Below are positions 5,005 to 7,861 of a stretch of 7,861 bases of DNA, in pieces. Origin of the DNA: Anaerolineales bacterium (lineage in GTDB: Bacteria; Chloroflexota; Anaerolineae; Anaerolineales; Villigracilaceae); the NCBI GenBank assembly GCA_025966435.1, contig JAICRQ010000150.1, forward strand, positions 1 to 7,861, given 5' to 3'. Both the position numbers and the translations under genes were made by a program. The notes under the pieces were generated by a model. It searched no databases. It saw nothing but the letters and a program-made list of their open reading frames with translations, and was not told where the DNA came from. The first letter of the stretch is position 1. Each line of letters begins with the position of its first letter.

Positions 5005-7800
5005 TCATTCATGCGTTCCCTCTGTAACTTGCTCCACCGCCAATTCGATTGCCTGTTCCATCCTCATGGAATGACCCTTTGACCATGCGGATTCGAAGTT
5101 CGTTAAATCCATCTTGGCGCGCAAACCGTTGAGCTGCTCATCGAAATAGGCTTGCTCGTCAGGGGTCATCCGTGTGCCACTTTTGTCACGCAGCGTATTG
5201 GCTGCAGCGAACAATTGGACGGCACGTTCGTGTTCATTCTGAGCAAGGGCAATGAATCCAAAACATTCCAGTTGGTGAGCCACCGCGCCGGTTTGCCCCA
5301 TATCTCGAAAAGCAACGATGGTCTCACGATAGTATCCCATCGCCTCCGCATAGTTCCCGAGTTGGCGTTCCAGATGTGCAAGATTGCTTTTTTCGAGGAT
5401 GACGTTGAAACTGGCTCCAATTTCCTCGTAGGCTCTTGCAGATTCTTTCAAATATTTGCGGGCTTCATTGTGATTCTTTCGATGAGTCATAATGAAACCT
5501 AATATCTCGAATGCCTGCGCCTCCTGGGAGCGAAGTCCCGCCTCCTTTGCCAGGCGCAGCGACTCCTCTACATAGCGCTCTGCCAGCTCGAGGTCGTGAT
5601 ACAAATCAACGATCACGTGTCCCAGCCGATTAAGCGCCCGGCAGATCACATACACATCTTCTTCCGCGCGACCAATGGAATAGCTTTCCTGTAGTGCGGC
5701 TTCGGCTTCGGCGCGCTCCCCCAGAAATTCCAGCGGATACGCCAGCACGACCAGGGCAAACGCCAGCCCGCGCCGGTCCTGGCTTTGACGGTACAGAGAA
5801 ACACTTTCTTCCGCAACCCGTTTGGCATTCGCGTTATCTCCTAACGACAGATAAAGCCTCGTCAGCCCGCAAAGTGCCTTGGCGCGAGCCACCAACCGCT
5901 GATCCTCTGTGACCCCTTCCGGCAGAGAAGTTTTTTCCACCTGTCCCAACACTTTCTGAGTCCAGCGAAAACCCTCTGCGGAATATCCGCCAGCGGTCCA
6001 GAAGAGATTTGCGGCTCCAACGATACGCAAGGCATTGTCCGGGTTTCGGTTCACGCCCCATTCCAGCGCGGCGCGCAGGTTATCCGCCTCGGCAGACATG
6101 CGGTTCTGCCAGGCCAGTTGCTCTCCACTTTTTAGCTTTTCATCCGCCAGCTCGGCAAATCGTACGAAATAGGCGAGATGGCGGTCTCGTATGTCTTCCA
6201 CTTCAGAGGTCTCAAAGAACTTTTCGCGTGAGTATTGACGGATGGTCTCTAAACGGTGATAGCGAATTTCCTCACTCGTTTCCTCGATAACGATGAGTGA
6301 CTTGTCCACCAGCCGGGTGAGCAGATCCAGGACATCGACTCCGGCATCGTCCTCGCCACAGACCACCTCGGCTGCCTCGAGCGTCCAGCCGCCGACGAAG
6401 ACCGCCAGCCTGCGAAACAGGTTCTTTTCCTGTTCAGAAAGGAGACTGTAGCTCCAGTCGATCATCGCGCGCAGGGTTTGCTGGCGGGGCAGGGCAGTGC
6501 GCGAGCCACCGGTCAGCAGGCGGAAGCGGTCATCGAGGCGCGCCGCGATCTGGTCTGGAGATAAAACTTTCACGCGTGAGGCAGCCAGTTCAATCGCCAG
6601 GGGAATGCCATCCAGACGATAGCAGATCTGCGCGAGGGAAAACGCGTTGATGTCGGTCAGTGTGAAACCAGGCTTGGCCGTCGCGGCACGTTCCACGAAG
6701 AGGCGGATGGAATCCGCTTTTTGCAATTGGTCCAGAGGCGGCAAGTCCTCCGGGTTGGGTGCCGTCAACGATGGGACACGATACGCCACCTCGCCGGTGA
6801 GTCCCAATGCCTCGCGGCTGCTGGCAAGGATGCGCAGCTTGGGGCACGCCTGCAAAAGCATTTCGCTGATTTCGGCGCAGGCTTCAATGAGGTGTTCGCA
6901 GTTATCCAAGATAAGCAAGAGGGTTCTCCCTCGCAGATAATCAATGAGAACATCCAGCACGCTGCGATGGCGATCCTCGCGCAAACGGAACGTGGAAAGC
7001 AATGCCTGCGGAATCAGAGCGGGATCTGTGATGGTCGCCAGTTCCACCAGCCAGACACCATCTGCAAATTGGTCTAAGCAATCCATGCCGATCTGCAGAC
7101 TCAGACGTGATTTCCCGGCGCCGCCTGATCCGGTGAGAGTCACGAGACGATGCGCGCTGAGCGCCTGTTTGATCTCCTCGCGCTCCTTCTCACGCCCGAT
7201 AAAACTGGTCATCTGTGCGGGGAGGTTATGATGGAAGACATCGAGTGTCTTTATGGGAGGAAACTCATTTGGAAGATCCGCAACAATCAGTTGATAGATA
7301 TGCTCAGGGCGCGGCAAATCCTTCAGGCGCCGCTCTCCCATGTCAAGCAGGGAGGCGCCTTCTGGCATGGCATCACGAACCAGCTCCTGCGCCGCAAAAG
7401 ACAGTAAGACCTGCCCGCCATGCGCGGCAGACATCAGGCGCTGCACATGGCTCAGAGTAAGATACCCGCGATAATCACCGTTCGGTTGCACATCTGCCTG
7501 TCCGCTGTGAATGCCCATGCGTACTCGAATCGGCGCAGGAGTCCAGGCTTCCATTTGCAGCTTTCGTTGTGCCTCCAGCGCGGCTTGCAGCGCCTCGCCC
7601 GCATTGTGGAAGGAAGCGGAAAAAGAGTCACCAACAATTTGAAAGACAAATCCATTGTTTCCCTCAATGCTTTGTCTCAGAATTTCGTTATGGCGCGTAA
7701 GCAGGGAGGGCATGTCCTCCGGATGCTCCTGCGCAAGCTTGGTGCTGCTTTCGATATCGGTAAAAAGAAATGTCACCGTACCAGTGGGAATGTGATCCAT
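5005..7800 (-). CDS. Class III cyclase-like domain / NB-ARC (STAND) ATPase / TPR regulator
   Basis: This 931-residue protein is intact and has three parts. Residues about 5-175 form a class III adenylate/guanylate cyclase-like domain with both metal aspartates (D15 in FTDIESST, D58 in VGDSF) and the SAAHGGQVLLS segment. However, the usual base-binding Lys before GD is Gln54, and the N-x-A-A-R motif reads SHVQR (117-121). Residues about 197-530 form an AfsR/NB-ARC-type STAND ATPase: FIGRE (200-204), P-loop GSGGAGKS (224-231), Walker B LLLILDNCEH (294-303), ASSRE (326-330), GIPLAIEL (398-405), and a winged-helix part with LPRQQTLRAMIDWSYSLL and RLVDKSLI. Residues about 535-875 are helical, with roughly six TPR-like repeats from 640 on. 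No DNA-binding domain or membrane segment is visible. The likely role is a cytoplasmic signal switch regulated by nucleotide binding and partner contact. An in-frame TAA lies three codons before the ATG, so 7800 is the earliest start; no Shine-Dalgarno sequence is seen. It converges on the transporter gene. Confidence 0.9.
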   Translation of the reverse strand: MDHIPTGTVTFLFTDIESSTKLAQEHPEDMPSLLTRHNEILRQSIEGNNGFVFQIVGDSFSASFHNAGEALQAALEAQRKLQMEAWTPAPIRVRMGIHSGQADVQPNGDYRGYLTLSHVQRLMSAAHGGQVLLSFAAQELVRDAMPEGASLLDMGERRLKDLPRPEHIYQLIVADLPNEFPPIKTLDVFHHNLPAQMTSFIGREKEREEIKQALSAHRLVTLTGSGGAGKSRLSLQIGMDCLDQFADGVWLVELATITDPALIPQALLSTFRLREDRHRSVLDVLIDYLRGRTLLLILDNCEHLIEACAEISEMLLQACPKLRILASSREALGLTGEVAYRVPSLTAPNPEDLPPLDQLQKADSIRLFVERAATAKPGFTLTDINAFSLAQICYRLDGIPLAIELAASRVKVLSPDQIAARLDDRFRLLTGGSRTALPRQQTLRAMIDWSYSLLSEQEKNLFRRLAVFVGGWTLEAAEVVCGEDDAGVDVLDLLTRLVDKSLIVIEETSEEIRYHRLETIRQYSREKFFETSEVEDIRDRHLAYFVRFAELADEKLKSGEQLAWQNRMSAEADNLRAALEWGVNRNPDNALRIVGAANLFWTAGGYSAEGFRWTQKVLGQVEKTSLPEGVTEDQRLVARAKALCGLTRLYLSLGDNANAKRVAEESVSLYRQSQDRRGLAFALVVLAYPLEFLGERAEAEAALQESYSIGRAEEDVYVICRALNRLGHVIVDLYHDLELAERYVEESLRLAKEAGLRSQEAQAFEILGFIMTHRKNHNEARKYLKESARAYEEIGASFNVILEKSNLAHLERQLGNYAEAMGYYRETIVAFRDMGQTGAVAHQLECFGFIALAQNEHERAVQLFAAANTLRDKSGTRMTPDEQAYFDEQLNGLRAKMDLTNFESAWSKGHSMRMEQAIELAVEQVTEGTHE

Positions 7801-7861
7801 AGGACGTTACGAATAAAAAGGATACCTGCCAAAGAAATTGTTTGTTGCCATCAGAACTTGA

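Noticed and set aside
5152..5502. Plus-strand frames inside the TPR/ATPase gene, of which this is one of the longest
   Set aside because: They are antisense to a continuous protein with P-loop, Walker B and TPR features, and none shows domain-like sequence.
5005..7800. Reading the regulator as a LuxR/LAL or SARP transcription factor because of its AfsR-like ATPase
   Set aside because: No C-terminal LuxR helix-turn-helix and no N-terminal SARP/BTAD DNA-binding domain is present; the N-terminus is cyclase-like and the C-terminus is TPR followed by a short helix.

Overview
The window is a compact stretch of bacterial chromosome of moderate GC content. The best taxonomic guess is Chloroflexota, class Anaerolineae. 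This rests on inference only: the cyclase-like/STAND ATPase/TPR protein has the architecture and wording (PTGTVTFLFTDIE, GYLTL, AAHGGQVLLS) I associate with that lineage, and the fused ligase/peptidase fits it too. There is no rRNA, tRNA, CRISPR array, insertion sequence or phage gene.

Layout. The first 99 bases are the C-terminal end of a pyridoxal-phosphate aminotransferase on the + strand. After a 29-base purine-rich gap comes a class I SAM-dependent methyltransferase (129-920), visibly more AT-rich than the large genes downstream. A 91-base gap rich in pyrimidines follows. Next is a 932-residue fusion (1012-3810) joining a glutamate-cysteine-ligase-like (GCS2/carboxylate-amine ligase) domain to a complete M20 metallopeptidase domain of ArgE/DapE type. 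Its stop codon overlaps a 91-residue protein I do not recognise (3801-4076), whose stop abuts the GTG start of an EamA-family drug/metabolite transporter (4077-4979). These three genes look like one translationally coupled operon. On the opposite strand, converging on the transporter with only 25 bases between stop codons, lies a 931-residue regulator (5005-7800). It has a class III nucleotide cyclase-like domain, an NB-ARC/STAND ATPase and TPR repeats.

How the genes may work together. The ligase, peptidase, small protein and exporter suggest a unit that makes, trims or removes a gamma-glutamyl or other amide-linked small molecule and moves it across the membrane. The substrate cannot be read from the sequence. 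The aminotransferase and methyltransferase lie upstream on the same strand, but the methyltransferase is bracketed by related purine-rich tracts in opposite orientation. It may therefore be an inserted cassette rather than part of the same pathway. The minus-strand regulator is a separate transcription unit.

Most noteworthy are the ligase-peptidase fusion and its coupled operon, the inverted tracts around the methyltransferase, and the altered active-site motifs in the cyclase-like domain. No intergenic stretch exceeds about 100 bases.
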